From Podospora bellae-mahoneyi (taxonomy: Eukaryota; Ascomycota; Sordariomycetes; Sordariales; Podosporaceae), in the NCBI RefSeq assembly GCF_035222275.1, contig NW_026946359.1, positions 558,001 through 622,000 of the forward strand: DNA of 64,000 nucleotides, read 5' to 3'. Below the pieces are notes generated by a model. The model was not told the DNA's origin and ran no database searches. It worked only from the letters and a program-made list of their open reading frames with translations. Of the stretch, positions 10,880 through 24,192 are shown in pieces. Each line of letters begins with the position of its first letter. Within the stretch, counting starts at the first letter, position 1. Both the position numbers and the translations under genes were made by a program.

Positions 10880-13800
10880 GTGGGAGGCGAGACAGGGCCA
10901 GGCCACCGTTGTTGTTTTGGAGAGGGATTGGTGGTGAGAGAGAGGTAGATGTTGGAGATGTGATGTGGTGATGTGTATGATGAGGGAGGATGTGAGGTTG
11001 AAAGAAGAAAGAGGGTTTACTCATATATGGGAATAACAATAGAATTCCATTCTTGATGATGAAGACGGCATGCCTAGGTAGCGGTCCGTATAGATACACT
11101 GATCAAGGCATGATCGAGATTCTGTAAGAAAGGTAGGAACGCCTGGGCAGGCTGTTGTCAAAAGGCTGAGATGGTTTCATCGATATGTAGAGCAGAGAGA
11201 AGGCCCGAGCTAAGGTGGATTCGTACATCCTCGATTGCCTCTCTGGTTGGCCATGACACCAAGATCTCGAAAACCTCGTGGGATGATCTGGGGCTGTGGG
11301 TAAACTGCGAAACCTTTTTATTACTGAGCTCTGCGATCTTTGAGGAACAGTGTTCAGAAGAAGAGCCTAGGGTGTCAAATGTATATGCCGAGTAGTAGTA
11401 TTGAGAATGGCAGTCAAAAAAACGATGATGACGATCTATTTTGACAAGTTTTACACTCTGCTACAGCAACAGGCTTCTCACATTTATCTTGATATCTTCC
11501 TCTGGATCAAGCCAGAGGTCAGGTTAGAAATGAGTCTCTGTCACATCATAACAGTGCCAGGTTGTCAATCAGCTTGTCATGCCCAGCACAGATTGAATGT
11601 GATTTATGACTAGAACCCTTACAACAACTTGAAGTCTTCAGGTCAGCGAGTGATTGGCTGTTTATAGCTCGTCATTGCAGCATCAACCTCGGGGCTATCT
11701 ACCTAGCCATCTGACTTAAATGTGATAAGCCCCTTTAGACGACACCAACAATATTCCCAACTACTATGATACATTATTCTCCTAAATGATGACAGACCTG
11801 AGTCAACCCACCTCCCTACCTTGAGCACTCACTCTGAGGCCAACCAGGGTTAGGGTCCACACCCCTTCCCCCCAATTCAGGGGTAACTCTCCCCCCTTTT
11901 CAGTCCAAACTCAATGATGCCCAGCCTCCCGAGGAGTAACATCGTTACTCCCGCCCCATCAACAAGACAGGCAAGACAGACACAATAGTCGTCTAGCCAA
12001 GGAGACTTACGCAGTCAGAATCGAGTGGCACACCTACTCCTCTCTCTCAAGAATGACCGGCTTCCTCCATGACGCACGTTTTGGCCTGTCCAACCTTCGG
12101 CAGTTGGCATCCCCCGTAAAAGCAGTTGCTGAAAGAAAGTCAGGAACAGATCGCCCAAAAAGTGCACCTTTGGGTCGTCTTCGTCGTCATCATCATCAGG
12201 ATACGAAGCGGCTGTGCTGTTGATTATTCCGGGAAGACTTCCCCGATTAATCATCAGATCTGAGCTTTTGTTGAACAAAAAGGTCTCGAGCGTTCGATTT
12301 CGGATGTTGTTGGCCCTGGAGTTACGCCCGCTTTCACAAACCACCAGACAGGTATCGCGGCAAGGTATCGTGGCAAGGTCTCCATCACTTCGGGTTCCTG
12401 ACCTGAACTATAGCTAACCCGGGTGGTTCCAAAGTGAGGTACGTGTTTATGTAGCAAGCGTGATACGAAATGACGCAGGTAAGCTGGGCAGCCAGTGGAT
12501 GACAGCTACCTGCCTATCCGAGTGTAAAATGACGACCTAAAAGTCTCAAGTCAGCTTTCCCTCACGGGACTGGATGACAATGTCAAAGTAAAGAAAACTA
12601 CACAACATGATGCCCAACCCAGCTTCAACTCTCACCACAACCCTGGTTATCCAAACCATAACCTCGTGAAATCGATTTGATGGTTGGCGATTGTTATCGT
12701 CAGAGACCTTATACGAGGGGGGTGCGATTCCTTCTTCAAAACATACAAGGTCTCCAACGTTTGCCACGTACCTGCTCTGCCAATTGGTAGAGTTACCGGT
12801 CTGCTGCGTCGGCTGTTGTTGACTGATTGATAGGGCCAAAATGGAAAAGAGGAAACGGTAAGTATGGCCCGCGGACTCGGGTTTGGTTAACTTCTTGTTG
12901 CGTTGTGAAACATACAGACAGAGACGTGTGTGTGTGTGTGGTCTGCAGGAGAAAAGAACAAGGCGAGACAGACATCATCATCAAGAAAAAAGGTTGGCGC
13001 GGAGAACCCGACTCGGCTGTTAGATTTCGTGGGGGGAAATGATGCAACGCTGAAAAGGAAAACCCGATCCCGTGAGCCAGGTCGCGGTCATCGGGTTGAA
13101 ATGCATGTGTCCGTAAAAGCAGGCACAGCTGAGAAGGTGGTAGGTACCTGACACACACAAAGACCCATATGGCGCAACCCGTTGTTGGTGAGATCATGGT
13201 TGGTGGCTGAGAAGCGATTGGAAGAAACCGTCTTTCCGGTTTCCGATCCCATACCAGCTGTGCGGACTCTGTCGCCCAGCATAATATCTGCCAGTCGGGA
13301 GACTGCCCGTTTAGAGGTTGCATATGTGGCGTTGATGGCCTATAGGTAGTCAATATCAGCGATAACAGCCCTACGCTTCAACAATGTAGCTGAAAAGACG
13401 AACCACGGAGAAATCCCGAGAAATACGAGGTTGCCAAAAAGCCCGTGAATTTTCCCCCCCGCCTGTCTATCCGATTGTCTGTGAAGACGCCAGCGTCAGA
13501 AGCCCCCTTTTCCTCTATCGTGACCGAACCGTCCATCTAGACAACCCCCAAAAAAGAAACTATCTACATCGTACAGCCCGACCCAATGCCGTTCTCTCCT
13601 GACCCTCCATTTTGTCAAGGTTCCAAAGACGCCCTGTGGTTACCTGTCCAAACACAAAATTCGCGCAAGCCAGAATATGCAAGACATCAATCATCCCGGG
13701 ATGTAAACGCCAAGTCCAAGCCCCCTGAAAAGAAAAACAAAAGAAAACAAACATCAGAACCGTCAGCAACCATGCAGCCCTCCTGCACAGATCCCAAAAA

Positions 13801-13983
13801 AGATGCCATGGCAGGAGTCGTGTCGTACGCCTCCGTCCAAGATAACCAATGAAACCCGGCCTATCAAACGCCCGCGGCTCTGTCCAATGCCGTAGTCGCG
13901 GGCGGTAAGAAGCGATGTCGTAGTGGTTCTCTGCATTGATTGCAGCTGCCACTGGTGGTGTCTTCACCGACCTCCGCGGAACC
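10880..13983. other. Gene-poor stretch of 3.1 kb
   Basis: Several minus-strand frames of 60-190 codons overlap one another, but I could not join them into a model with consistent splice phases. A plus-strand frame of 88 codons from an ATG at 13586 is Lys/Ser/Pro-rich and unrecognised. A short GT run lies near 12928. I call no gene. Confidence 0.35.
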
Positions 13984-15278
13984 TCAAGAACTGTGAAGCG
14001 TCCTAAACCCGGCTGTGATCAAGCTCCTCTTGCTGTCTTTGGAGTCCGAGGGTGCGCTCCAGTAGAAGAGTCCCTGCGTAAAGTTGGTCAGTTATATTTC
14101 ACCAGGGGAAAGAGTGTTGGCTATAGGCTTACTCCGAGACCTTTCTGCTTGCAAAATGTAGCTTTGATCTTCACCGTGTCCGGATTGTCGTAGGTAACGA
14201 ACCCACCATCACCACCAACACATTGTGCTGCCACGGCACGCTTGTCCACCTGTTCTTTGGTGCCTTTCCTGGGAAGCTGACTGTAGTCAAAGGATCCATC
14301 TTCACCCCCAGCACCCCGATTCTTATGCCCCGGGCCTGTGACGTTGAGAAAGCTTCGCCCAAAGCATGGGATGCCCAGAAGGATCTTGTTCGCAGGAACT
14401 CCCGAAGCCATCAGAAACTGGACACCGGACGCCCCCGATTCTTCATCCTTGCTCATCGAATACAGCTGGGCATGGTGGCCACCTTTGGGAGTCCATGTAC
14501 CGAAGAAATCGTAGGCAACGAGGTTGATTGCATCAAGGTACTCGGACGCTCGCCCATGGTCGATGTTCTGAAGGACAACTCGGGCTGCAGGCAGGGCAGC
14601 GGTGAGCAGATAATGGTCCTCGGGTAGATGGAGTCGAATTGCTGCCATGAGGGCGAGGAAGTCATTGCCTTGCTGCGGATTGCAAGGATATTCCCAGACA
14701 ACTAGGCTGGTTAGCTACAAGAACGCGGGATAATGAGGTCATCATTGACCGCTAGAGGCGAGCAGCGGTGAAGCCGTAGGTTTGTGTGCAGGTAAGGTTG
14801 GGGGTCACGTACTGTCAATGCCGTCAAGGCCTGATGCTTCCACCAGCCCTCGGGCCGAGCGGGCAAAGTTGTCACGGAGTATAGTGCTTGACGCCACAAT
14901 GGGAAATGTCTCAGCTGAAGCTCCTCCGCCAATAGACAAAATCACTTGTAAGTGAGGATATCTTTGCTTCAGATGCATCAACGATCCCAGAGCACCCTGA
15001 ACACCATCGCAAGGTGCTCGAGCATCTGCCCACTCGTCACTGAGCTGGTAAACCCCGTATCAGCCCGTCTGTCTTTGTATACTCGAGGAGGATGAACTTA
15101 CAAAAACTCCTCCGTCAGCTGTCACGTTGGCGAAAGCGTAGTAGACTCTGTTGATGCATCCGTAGTTCAGGGCGCCGGGGGTGTCTCCTTTGTAAAGCCT
15201 ATTGTTCGGCCAATACACGGCATTGGTGTACATGACATTGGAGGCATTTGTTATGCGAGACTTTCGGGAGGAAGACAT
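13984..15278 (-). CDS. GH18 chitinase-like protein with altered catalytic motif
   Basis: Exons are 15278-15102, 15044-14813, 14701-14133 and 14073-13984 (introns 57, 111 and 59 nt); the product is 355 aa. It has the glycoside hydrolase 18 barrel order: YYAFANV, the SxGG-type LSIGGG, the active-site strand, LVAYDFFG, the GIPCFGRSF block, and a closing GLFYWS. The active-site motif should read DGxDxDxE but here reads DGIDIVWE: the last Asp is Val, while the acid/base Glu remains. The exon junction lies within this motif, yet the bases before TGG are GTC, so no alternative splice restores Asp. There is no signal peptide and no chitin-binding domain, so the protein is probably intracellular. It may be a weak enzyme or a carbohydrate-binding remnant; the rest of the barrel shows no decay. 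Confidence 0.85.
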
Positions 15279-18200
15279 GATGTTCTGTTGCTGATCGAGT
15301 TTGTAAGTCTGAAAGTGTAGTAGTAGTGCTTGGTGCGTGGACAGCAGAGAGGGAAATCAACCACAGAGATGTCTACTCTTTAAGAACCAGGTGAACAAGG
15401 AAATATCCGCGTTTCTGAGACAGAGACTTCTGCCAGCTCATTTTGACCTCTGAGGTGTCGGGAGCTGCGGTCGGGCATCAAGGGGGTGGACGACGACTTT
15501 CCCGGAGTGTATTCTTATACCTAGCTACATGGCTGATGGGACGAGTGGGAAAGCAGCTCGAGGTGAGTCGCCTGCCTGCCTACCCAAGCTCGGTGGAGCC
15601 ATACAGGGCTATCGAAGATTGAGTTGAGAAAAGGGAAGCTGCATGACATAATTTGCTGGGGGGAGGCTGGTCGATGACCGGGCGATCAAGGATACAATGG
15701 GCCATCTGTCGGAACAAGACCACAGCTTGTGGCAGTAATGCAGCAGGGATATAAAAGGCGGGTGTTGAATCTCTGGTGACGAGTACCAGCTCAGACGATC
15801 CAGCGCGGGATGTGAAGGAGAAAAAAAGAGACTGAGATGTAACATGATGATTTTCCTGCTCCGTCCACGGTTCCGCGGGTCCATGCCACTTGAGCTTGAC
15901 CTTGGTGTTTCTTGCCGGATGGTAGCAACGAGGAGCCCTCTTAGCGGCAGTTGGAGATTCACCAAGGAGTACTCGTTCCGAATCCACCATGGGCTCTGGC
16001 TGCCGATTTCCGTACGGATAATCACGCTGGCTGCCATTTTCACGGCTTCCTGTAGCTCCAACGCTGGCCATCCAATCATCTCAGTTAGTCGGCGGTGAGC
16101 GCACACGACCAGCCGAGCAAAAGCACGGCTGGTGTAAAAAAGCGCGAACTGGGTGCTATAAATGGCAATTCCTGTTTGAGGTCAACAGGACACGTGAGAG
16201 GGAGAAAGAGAGAGAGAGACATGTCGGTGAGAAGATGGTCGAGAATGGGGTCTTGGTGAGTTGAGCCCTTGGCACCGTTCGACTCCATCTCGCCTAGGAT
16301 TTTCGCCGTTGTTCTGTCGTCTCCCGAGGCTCACCTCAACGGCGGACCGGGATGCCGGGGGATTAGGGCTCGTGGAATCGCTAGCAGAATACAATGGTTC
16401 GCTCGTCTCTTACATGTGCCGCACATGGTAGTATCGACATCTTGGTTGCAACTAGGTACGCATGGTGCAAAACCTAAACCCTAGACCAAGAGACATAACG
16501 ATAAGTAGCTGTCTTGGCTCTGACCATGGCCCACCATGCACCATCGACGAGTGAGGAGAGGAAGAATGAGGTCTCTGGCCAGTCACCGAGTCGTCAATTG
16601 TTTCAATTCAGACGTCTCCGGAGTGACATGTCGTCCTGTCTGTCTTGCTCGGGCATCTTCGACCAAACGCGTGTGTGTGCCTATGCAAGTCTGATATTGG
16701 GCCAAAGCAAGGCGCGGGGGTTATCCTGTATCTTTTGATAAGTAATAGAAAAAGATGTCCCTGGAGGAGTCAATACAGGAGAAAAAGGATTGGATTGCTG
16801 TGGCTGTGGGTGAGATCCTTCCTTCGAGGTGTGCCAAAAGTGAAGTTGGTCGAAAGCCTAAATCCCTGTTAGTCATCACCTACGCAATCAATTTGGCGGG
16901 CTTCCAGAAGACTTCCATATCTTTTGCTTAACGGAGGTTTTTTACGGAGTAGCTTTCCAACCCCCGTTCTCTCCAGCACCCGTACCCCAAACCCCAACAC
17001 AGCCTCTTCACCTCACAGACCTGACGGTGAAAATTTCAAATTTTGCTCAATTGAGGGCTGTATTGACTGTGGGTCAGCCCAATCAGGTGTTCGCACCAAC
17101 AGACCTCTCCTGTATGTGCCAGCTCTTCGTCCAGCCCAACTGTATATGTACCAACTGCAGTGTGTAACAGGTCGAACCCAGCCCTGCTAGGACTGCTGCA
17201 AGTCATACCCAGGCGCAGGGGTCAGATGCTGAGTGATAGGGTGGGGAATATTTCACCTGCCCCGCGCTTGGGCCCTGGATGACTTCAACCACGTCGTGGA
17301 AGTTGTTCCGATGGCTGACCTGCAGCAGAGAGTGTGACCAGTTCAGCCAAAAGATTGGAATAGGGCATCGATAGCCCTTGGCGCCCTCCCACGAGCGGTG
17401 ATGTCAGCACGAAAAAGTTGTCGGCTTCTTTTTGTGGCTGCTGGGCATCCACATGCCCAGATGGCCGGTGAGGCTTCTGATATCTCGAGGTACATGTCGT
17501 CTTCTGCAGCCGGCCGGCTCCCAAGTAAAGTTTCACGAAAGACAGGGCACACTCCTTGCATAAACGATCGGGCTCTCCCACACCCTTCCTCAGCTGTGAT
17601 GCACGCCGGTGAAGGGTAAAGTGCCGGTCACCTGCACCCTCAGTGCTCCACGTGTTCAGGGGGTTGATGTTTTCTCGCTTGCCATCCCGAATTCAAGATG
17701 TCTATTCAAGACAACTCAGAGTGAGGCTGGATTCGGAGAAATAGAGAGAGTCAGAGCCACATCAACCAAAACAAACCATAGCAGGGGAATGCAGAGTGCC
17801 TTTTGACGATGCCACAGCACTTGGATGCTCGGGTAAGCACATGCTTCCAAGATCACGCCCATCAAAACCAGCTAGAATCCGGGCGGAAACACATTTTGAG
17901 CCCTGGGCCGTTCCGAAGGGCCATATCTGTCGTACCGAAGAGTACTTAGCCATTCAACTATGCCGAGTCGAACATTTGCCCTCAGCGTCAGTCCAGGTGC
18001 ACAACACAGTCCATATATATCTATCATCACCGATCGTGTTTCAGCTAATCCCAGTCCTGATTCACAACTCTTGTACGGCGTTTTGGGATCAACCACGTGA
18101 AAATACACCCCACGGTCTGTACCGACCGGGCCGTGCCCTCGCCGGCGCCGTGACATTCCCAACCGGGGAGGAAAGTGCACAAACCGCCTAGCCCTGTGCT

Positions 18201-19276
18201 CGTATGGCGGCCGAGTGTTACACCGAGAGCTCCACCGACAGGTGCATCAGCACCGATAGTAGGACCCGACCGAGTGTTGTGTACGAGGAAGTACCACCTC
18301 AAGGGCCGATAAGGGGTGCCTAGTTTGTGTCAAGCAAGCCATGCCATCTCAGGTTCTCAAATTCAAGTCAAAAGGAATGGTAAGGCTGAGCGTTTCAAAA
18401 CAAGACGGCGTGTCTGGGTGGCTTAAGTTGAACTTCTCGGTCCGATGGAGGATGAAAGGTCAAGCTGCCACTTGGCTGATCCGCCTAGTTCTTTTCACTC
18501 TAGTGCTTCACATGGTCTGGATATTTCAGAATCAGAATGTCTGTATGAAGTGTAGTGTGTTGGGTTAAAACAAGTAACGTGGAGCTTTGAAAGTAGGAAA
18601 CCTACAGTCTGTAAAACCCCGCTTTAATATGAACCCCAAATATCCCGCTAGTTCGATCTGTTTCAACGGATTCATTGATACCAGCTGAGATTAATAACAT
18701 GTCTGGTCTGGATATCACAGTCGAAGGATAGTATAATGCAGTTGAGAAGCATATATAAAAGAGAATTCACGTGATGCCCAAAAGCCATGTAAGCGGATGG
18801 ACAGAACGTCAAAGAAGCTCCCGCTTGCTGAGCCACATGGTGGGGGTTATCACCACCTCCGTCCCGCGTGCTGATAGGCGCGCCGAGGCAGGTGCCTCCC
18901 CGGCCACGACTTGCGACAGCCCTCCCACCAGTGGCGTCCCCGCCAGCGGTATCGGGATATCGCCAGGCTGCCGAGCGCAAGCACCTCCATCCCTCATGAT
19001 CAACCTTGGCGCCTCAAACACCTCCTAGCTCTTGCCAGCTCTACTCCATACTTTTGTCCCTTTCCTCAACAACGACAGCGAGTGTCATTTACGACTCTGA
19101 TCAACAACATCCATACAATTTAATTTCGGATCGCACTCGAAAGACTCACCTCCGCTCCGGATCCAACCCCGCTCCGAGCTACGATCCGTTATCAGGCGTC
19201 ATCGCGACAAGCGCCCTTTACCTCGAACGAACGACCACATACCATCACTTAGTGACACACATTCTCACCTTCGCCC
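15279..19276. other. Gene-poor stretch of 4 kb before dsk2
   Basis: A 163-codon minus-strand frame from an ATG at 16071 shows no domain. Other frames are short and overlap. The final ~250 bases are the CT-rich leader of dsk2. I see no transposon relic or RNA gene. Confidence 0.35.
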
Positions 19277-20677
19277 ATGGCCGACAACACCGAGGCGGGC
19301 AGCGACGCCCAGATCACCTTCAAGGTCAAGGCGTCCAACGACAAAATGCACACCATCACCATGTCCGAGTCGGCCACAGTGTTAGACCTCAAGACAAAGC
19401 TAGCCGGCCCCGACTTCGAGAACATCCCAGCCGCCAACCAGCGCCTTATCTACTCCGGGCGTATCCTCAAGGATGCGGATGCCCTGAGCGTCTACAAGAT
19501 CAAGAATCTTAACACGATCCATTTAGTCAAGTCGGCACAAAGCAATGCCGCTGCCTCGTCCTCTGCGTCGACGTCGACACCAACACCACCAGCCGTTCCC
19601 CAGAATATGGCTGCCGGAACTCCAGCCAGCAACATTCTCGCAGGACTCACAGGCGCCAGATTTGCTGGCCATGCCCCTCTGCCGAATCGGGATCTCTTTG
19701 GGGCTGACGGTGGTGTAAGTTTCCCTCTAAATCTTTTGCCGGGCGTGGCTAACAGCGCGTAATAGATGGGTGCGCCTCCCAGCGAAGACCAAATGGCGGA
19801 CATGCTATCCAACCCAGCCATCGCACAGAGCATGAACGAAGCCCTCAACAACCCAGCCTTTGTTGACCACATGATCCAGTCGAACCCAATGTTGGCCAAT
19901 GTGCCCAATGCGCGCGAGTTGCTCCAGTCACCGGCCTTCCGACAGATGATGACAAACCCCGAAGCAATTCGAATGGCGGCCAGGATGCGGAGACTAGCCG
20001 GAGGTCAAGGGCCTGCGGCTTTCCCAGCGCCCGGTGTCACCGACACAACACCGGCTGGTGCGGCAAGTAGTGAGGGTGCGAATGCCGCCCAAAATCCGTT
20101 TGGTGCTTTTCCTGGCCTCTTTAACAATCTCCCTGGCGCCGTTGGTGCTTCTGGAAACGATCCTTTTGCTGCCCTGTTTGGCGGTATGAGTCCCTGGGGT
20201 GCACCTCCTGCGGGGGCAACGCCCTCGACTCAGAGTGTTGGTCAGGCGAACCCGGCGTCACCAGCTGCTGGGGCCGCGGCGGGGGCCTCTCCAGACGGCC
20301 AAGCGCAGGGTGCTCAGGCGCCGCCGGTCAACCCCTTTGCTGCTCTGTTCGGCGCTCCGGCAGCGGGAGCGGGAGCAGGGGGTGCTGGTGCGGGTGCTGC
20401 CAACCCATTCGGCATGTCTGCCGAAGAGCTCGCTCAGATGAGACAAGCCCTCCAAGGGCTGGGAGGTTTGGGCGGATTGGGCGGATTGGGCGGGCTGGGT
20501 GCATTTGGCGCGCCACCAGCATCTGTTGATAACAGACCACCTGAGGAGAGATATGCTGAGCAACTGCGGCAGCTGAACGACATGGGATTTTTTGACTTTG
20601 ACAGAAACGTGGCAGCCTTGCGCAGGAGTGGCGGCAGTGTTCAGGGTGCTATTGAGCATTTGCTCAGTGGGCCGTAA
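19277..20677 (+). CDS. dsk2: Ubiquilin-family shuttle protein Dsk2
   Basis: Dsk2 carries ubiquitylated proteins to the 26S proteasome and takes part in ER-associated degradation. Exons are 19277-19714 and 19766-20677 with a 51-nt phase-0 intron; the product is 449 aa. An N-terminal ubiquitin-like domain covers about residues 13-88, including the NQRLIYSGRILKD block. STI1-type repeats rich in Asn-Pro follow at about 148-215. The middle is Ala/Gly/Pro-rich with repeated NPF-like segments and a Leu-Gly-Gly repeat run. A C-terminal UBA domain covers about 405-447, with the MGFFDFDRNVAALRRSGG signature. Domain order and length fit the family fully. The ATG sits in a good context (CCC ATG GCC). It is likely single copy and constitutively expressed. 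Confidence 0.95.
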
Positions 20678-20990
20678 TCGGGGTAGCCGGAACGAAACCA
20701 ACCCGTACCATTATTTTATTGAGAAGATCATGTAGGCCGTCTTGCTTCTGATCTTTAGCCAGAAAGCGAAGCAGTAATTCTGAGCTGGAGTGAAGCCTCG
20801 GGCAGTCATGAATGGAAGCGCGTTTCGAGGTAGTATCGGCAAAGATGACAAGTTTTTTAATGTAAAGACAATTGACATTACACTTTGGCCAAATCATTTG
20901 TTGTAAATCATGATGTAACTGAATATTCTGCTTTGTGATCTATCCCTAACGCCCTGCCTGCTTTTTTCTTTGTCTCCCCAAACAATCCCT
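20678..20990. other. Convergent 3' ends of dsk2 and sym1
   Basis: About 310 nt of AT-richer sequence between two convergent stop codons; the two 3' UTRs must share it. Nothing else seen. Confidence 0.4.
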
Positions 20991-21613
20991 TTACGCCATC
21001 TTGACCGCCTCCTCCTGCGGCGGCACCGCCTCCGTCCCCGCGGAGTTGTTGAGAAAACTGAGATAACAGTTCCACCCTATGCTGATGACATTGACAAACA
21101 GGACCCTGTGCTGGAGCGGGACAAACTTGAAGTTGACAAGCTGGACGAACGGCCAGATGAGGTAGTTTGCCGACAGGGCGGGCCAGTACGAAGACGAGAG
21201 CTTTTCGGTCACGGACCCCCCTTCGAGGACGGCCATGGAGGAGAGGAAGATGCCGATGAAGGTCGGGGCGAAGAGGCCCTGGTCGGCGGCCACGCGGGCG
21301 AGGATGGTGCGGTTTGGGGAGGAGGGGAACCTGACGTGGGACTGGAGGAGGCGGAACCATGTTGTTGCTGCTGGGCCGAAGACTAGACCGCCGTAGGAGG
21401 CCATTCGGGCTGTGCGGAGGAGGTCGTGGTTTGCGAGGCCGCGGTGCTCGATGAGTTGCTGGGCGGTGATGTCGCCTATGCCGAAGAGGAGGGAGGTGGT
21501 GAGGGATTGGGTTAGGAGGGGGCGGGAGGCGAGGCGGGCTTGGTACCTTTTGAGTTGGGTTAGTTTTTGTTTTTTGGGAGGGTGGGTGGAAGGAGGACAT
21601 ACCAGGCGAGCAT
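20991..21613 (-). CDS. sym1: Mpv17/PMP22-family membrane protein Sym1
   Basis: Sym1 is a small mitochondrial inner-membrane protein needed for growth under stress (heat, ethanol in yeast); human MPV17 loss depletes mitochondrial DNA. The first exon is only 11 nt (21613-21603), encoding Met-Leu-Ala and part of Trp, followed by a 56-nt intron. Exon 2 is 21546-20991; the product is 188 aa. The start reads [17 protein letters not shown], the usual family opening, followed by the [10 protein letters not shown] block and the [22 protein letters not shown] signature near the C-terminus, ending with a conserved Trp-Asn-Cys-Tyr-Leu-Ser segment. Four membrane helices are expected. Gene models that miss the 11-nt exon would start at a false Met. 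Confidence 0.92.
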
Positions 21614-22700
21614 TTTGGCGGTTTGGAGGGGGGATGGGTGTTATCGGAGTGAGGGTAAGAGGTGAGGTTGAAGTTGAGGAAGATAAGTGAGCGAGGCACA
21701 GATTTGGTGATTGTGTAGATCTTTCTTGGCGGAGGGGTGAGATTTCGACCAGGAAATACAACAACAACAAAATGTAGATTGAAAAAAATCGTGTATCAGT
21801 AGTCAATAAGCAAAGGACAAATTGCTGTAAAATCCAGGTGATTTGTCGATATCAGATGAACCGTCCCTGTAGTATTCAACTGACGCTGGTGAAGATCCAA
21901 GCTGTTTGAACAGAACTGCCCCGCGGTTGGGTTTCGATATCAAGGACAAAACCAGTGCAACGTTGGTTGAACAGCAGAGCTATAGGCAGCTCTGAGAGAG
22001 ATAGATTCAAGTATTTAAGAAACCCCAAGCCCCAATGATCAGCAAGGGCAGAAAAACTCTCAACGCCCTGCCAGGAATCTCCCATCCCCACGCATTCTCG
22101 GTCGAGATGACCACCGTTGGCTCACCAGTCAAAAAAGCACTACAGCCGCCCACGAGACCTGCTGAAAAATGGGCCACCACAGCCCAATCCAGTTACTCCG
22201 ACAGCATCCCGCCAGGGGCATCCGCGTCTTTCGGCACATCCCCGGCGGCGGCGAGACCTAGGGTCTTGGGCGTGGGGGCTTACAAGATTTCTGGACCTCG
22301 TGGTATAGGACATCCAAACCCAGCCTTGCGGTAGCAACACCATGTCCAGATGAATCTTTTTACCCGCCACTATGGACCAAGAAATCAATTCTCAAGCTGG
22401 GCTGCATTAAGCCATGCTTGGTCCAGAATGGGCTCCATGAACTTGTGTTCATGCTCCCACCGGGATCATCGATGAGCAACGGCCGACACCATCATCCCAA
22501 CTTTGTTGCCCATGCGCAAAATGGCGCCACAGATGTCCATTATCCTGGATGGGCTATTAAACAAGAACACGCTTGCTGTATGATCGGTTTCACATAGTCC
22601 TAATTTTTCCAAATGATAATCCTTCCCTTTCCAGTCTTCCAACGCCCGGTCAGCCATTAATATCCACGTTCATTCGACCTCCAGAAATCTAAGAGCCGCT
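21614..22700. other. Intergenic between sym1 and uap1
   Basis: The sym1 promoter lies at the left and the uap1 3' region at the right. Small open frames only. Nothing recognised. Confidence 0.35.
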
Positions 22701-24192
22701 CTATTGCAGCATATCCTTGACCTCCTGGCCGCTGTAATTTTCAAGACCCTCACCACCCTGTGCTGTAGTCAGTCAATGCTTTTCTTGTAGGACTTTGGTG
22801 GCAACAACTTACATAGCTCAACAATGGGCTAACCTCAACACCACCCGCAACCTTGGCACCAGCAGCCTCAAGCCACCTTCTGCCTTGGGCAGTAATATCA
22901 GCCCTGCTAGTATCCGGGTCATCCTCGCCGGTGCCCGCGGCATTCTTGAGCGGGCTGAACTCATCCTCGCGGCGCACCTCCAAGCAAGCAAACTTGCTAA
23001 GCTCGAGCATGGGGAACACATCAAAGACAAACTGCTCCAGCTTGATACCGTTTGGCTTGGTGGGCTTGACTTGCTCGCCCGACTCGATGTCCGCATAGGG
23101 AATCTTCTTGCGGGCAACGTGGTGTGGCAGGCTCTTGGCCCATTCGGGAATGCTCTCGAGGAAGCGGAACGAGTAGTAGTGGTTGACAATGTTGGCGGCA
23201 CGGAACTTGAGCACACCGGGTTGCTCTGGGTCCTCCTCGGCGGCGATTTGGGGATCAATCTCGCTGTACTCAACCACGTCCGGCTTGCCATTCTTCTGTA
23301 CAATCAACCCAACGCTTTCAGTAGCATTGCGCTTGCGCACGACCTTGGTGGCAATGTCGACGTTCTTACTCGCCGAAAAGCCAATAAAGACAGGGTCGGC
23401 CACCTTGACAAGGCAGTTATCCACGCAGTAAGCGTGAATGTGCTCAATGCCGCGCTTCTTCATGTCGTCCAGCACCTTGGATTCCACCAATGCATTGTAG
23501 ATACCGCCGTTCCCATCAGGGGCAACGGCAACCTTGCTCTTACTTTCCAACAGAATCTTTCCATCGTTGGAGATGCAGGGGAGAACTCCCTGCTCGAAAA
23601 TGAAGACGTTTTCCGGGCTGAGGCCAAAGTACCCCTTTTCCTTGAAGAACTGCTCGGTAGGACCCCGGGTTGGCCCGGAGGTCATGACGTACCATGGGAC
23701 CGTGACCTTACTGCCGGACTTCTTCTGGGCAAGCTCCTCAATCTTGCGAATACGCTCGGCTTGGATCTGGAACAGAGACTTGTGGGAGGGCAGGCCAATG
23801 TCGAAGCAGCCCTTGGGCGCAGAGCTGCCCAACCGTGTGCCTTGCCCACCGGCCATGAGAACCACGGCCACCTTGTTTGCGGCGATCAGATCGAGACCGG
23901 ATCTGTACCATCTTTCGATATCGGCCGGGTCTGAGTCGAGAATGCTGGCCCGGGCAGCCTCGGGGAGGGGCTCCAGAGACGCTGGCTTCTCATCCTTTGC
24001 TAGGGGTGCAAGGGTCTTGGCGAAGATGGTGTTGATGTAGGTAGGGTCGAAAAGGGACAATTGCTGGAAAAGCGAGGCCTTTTCGGTGCTCGAGAGCGAA
24101 TCCCAAAAGGTAAAGACCTGATCCTGGGCAGCAAGCTCGTACTTTGCCTTGAGCTGCGAGACCTGCTCCGGTGTTGGTTCTTGGGCCGACAT
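22701..24192 (-). CDS. uap1: UDP-N-acetylglucosamine pyrophosphorylase
   Basis: Converts UTP and GlcNAc-1-phosphate to UDP-GlcNAc and pyrophosphate, the last step in making the donor for chitin, N-glycans and GPI anchors; cytosolic and expected to be essential. Exons are 24192-22813 and 22757-22701, with a 55-nt phase-0 intron; the product is 478 aa, as in yeast Qri1. The nucleotide-binding signature [19 protein letters not shown] covers residues 110-128. The PDGNGGIY substrate loop, the [15 protein letters not shown] block and a FVFDVFP segment follow. The last exon encodes only 18 residues ending in KDMLQ, and the acceptor chosen is the one that keeps the [10 protein letters not shown] ending in frame. 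The frame is open a little upstream of the ATG, but only from TTG. Confidence 0.95.

Noticed and set aside
12546-13353. Minus-strand frames that might form a multi-exon gene
   Set aside because: No combination of donor and acceptor sites gave consistent phases and a recognisable product; two of the frames start at TTG.
15580-16071. 163-codon minus-strand frame upstream of the chitinase-like gene
   Set aside because: No recognisable features or splice partners; the neighbouring frame starts only at GTG.
22795-23934. Long open frame of 379 codons on the plus strand inside uap1
   Set aside because: It is the antisense shadow of the uap1 coding sequence; codon bias in the real gene keeps the opposite strand open. 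No family features.
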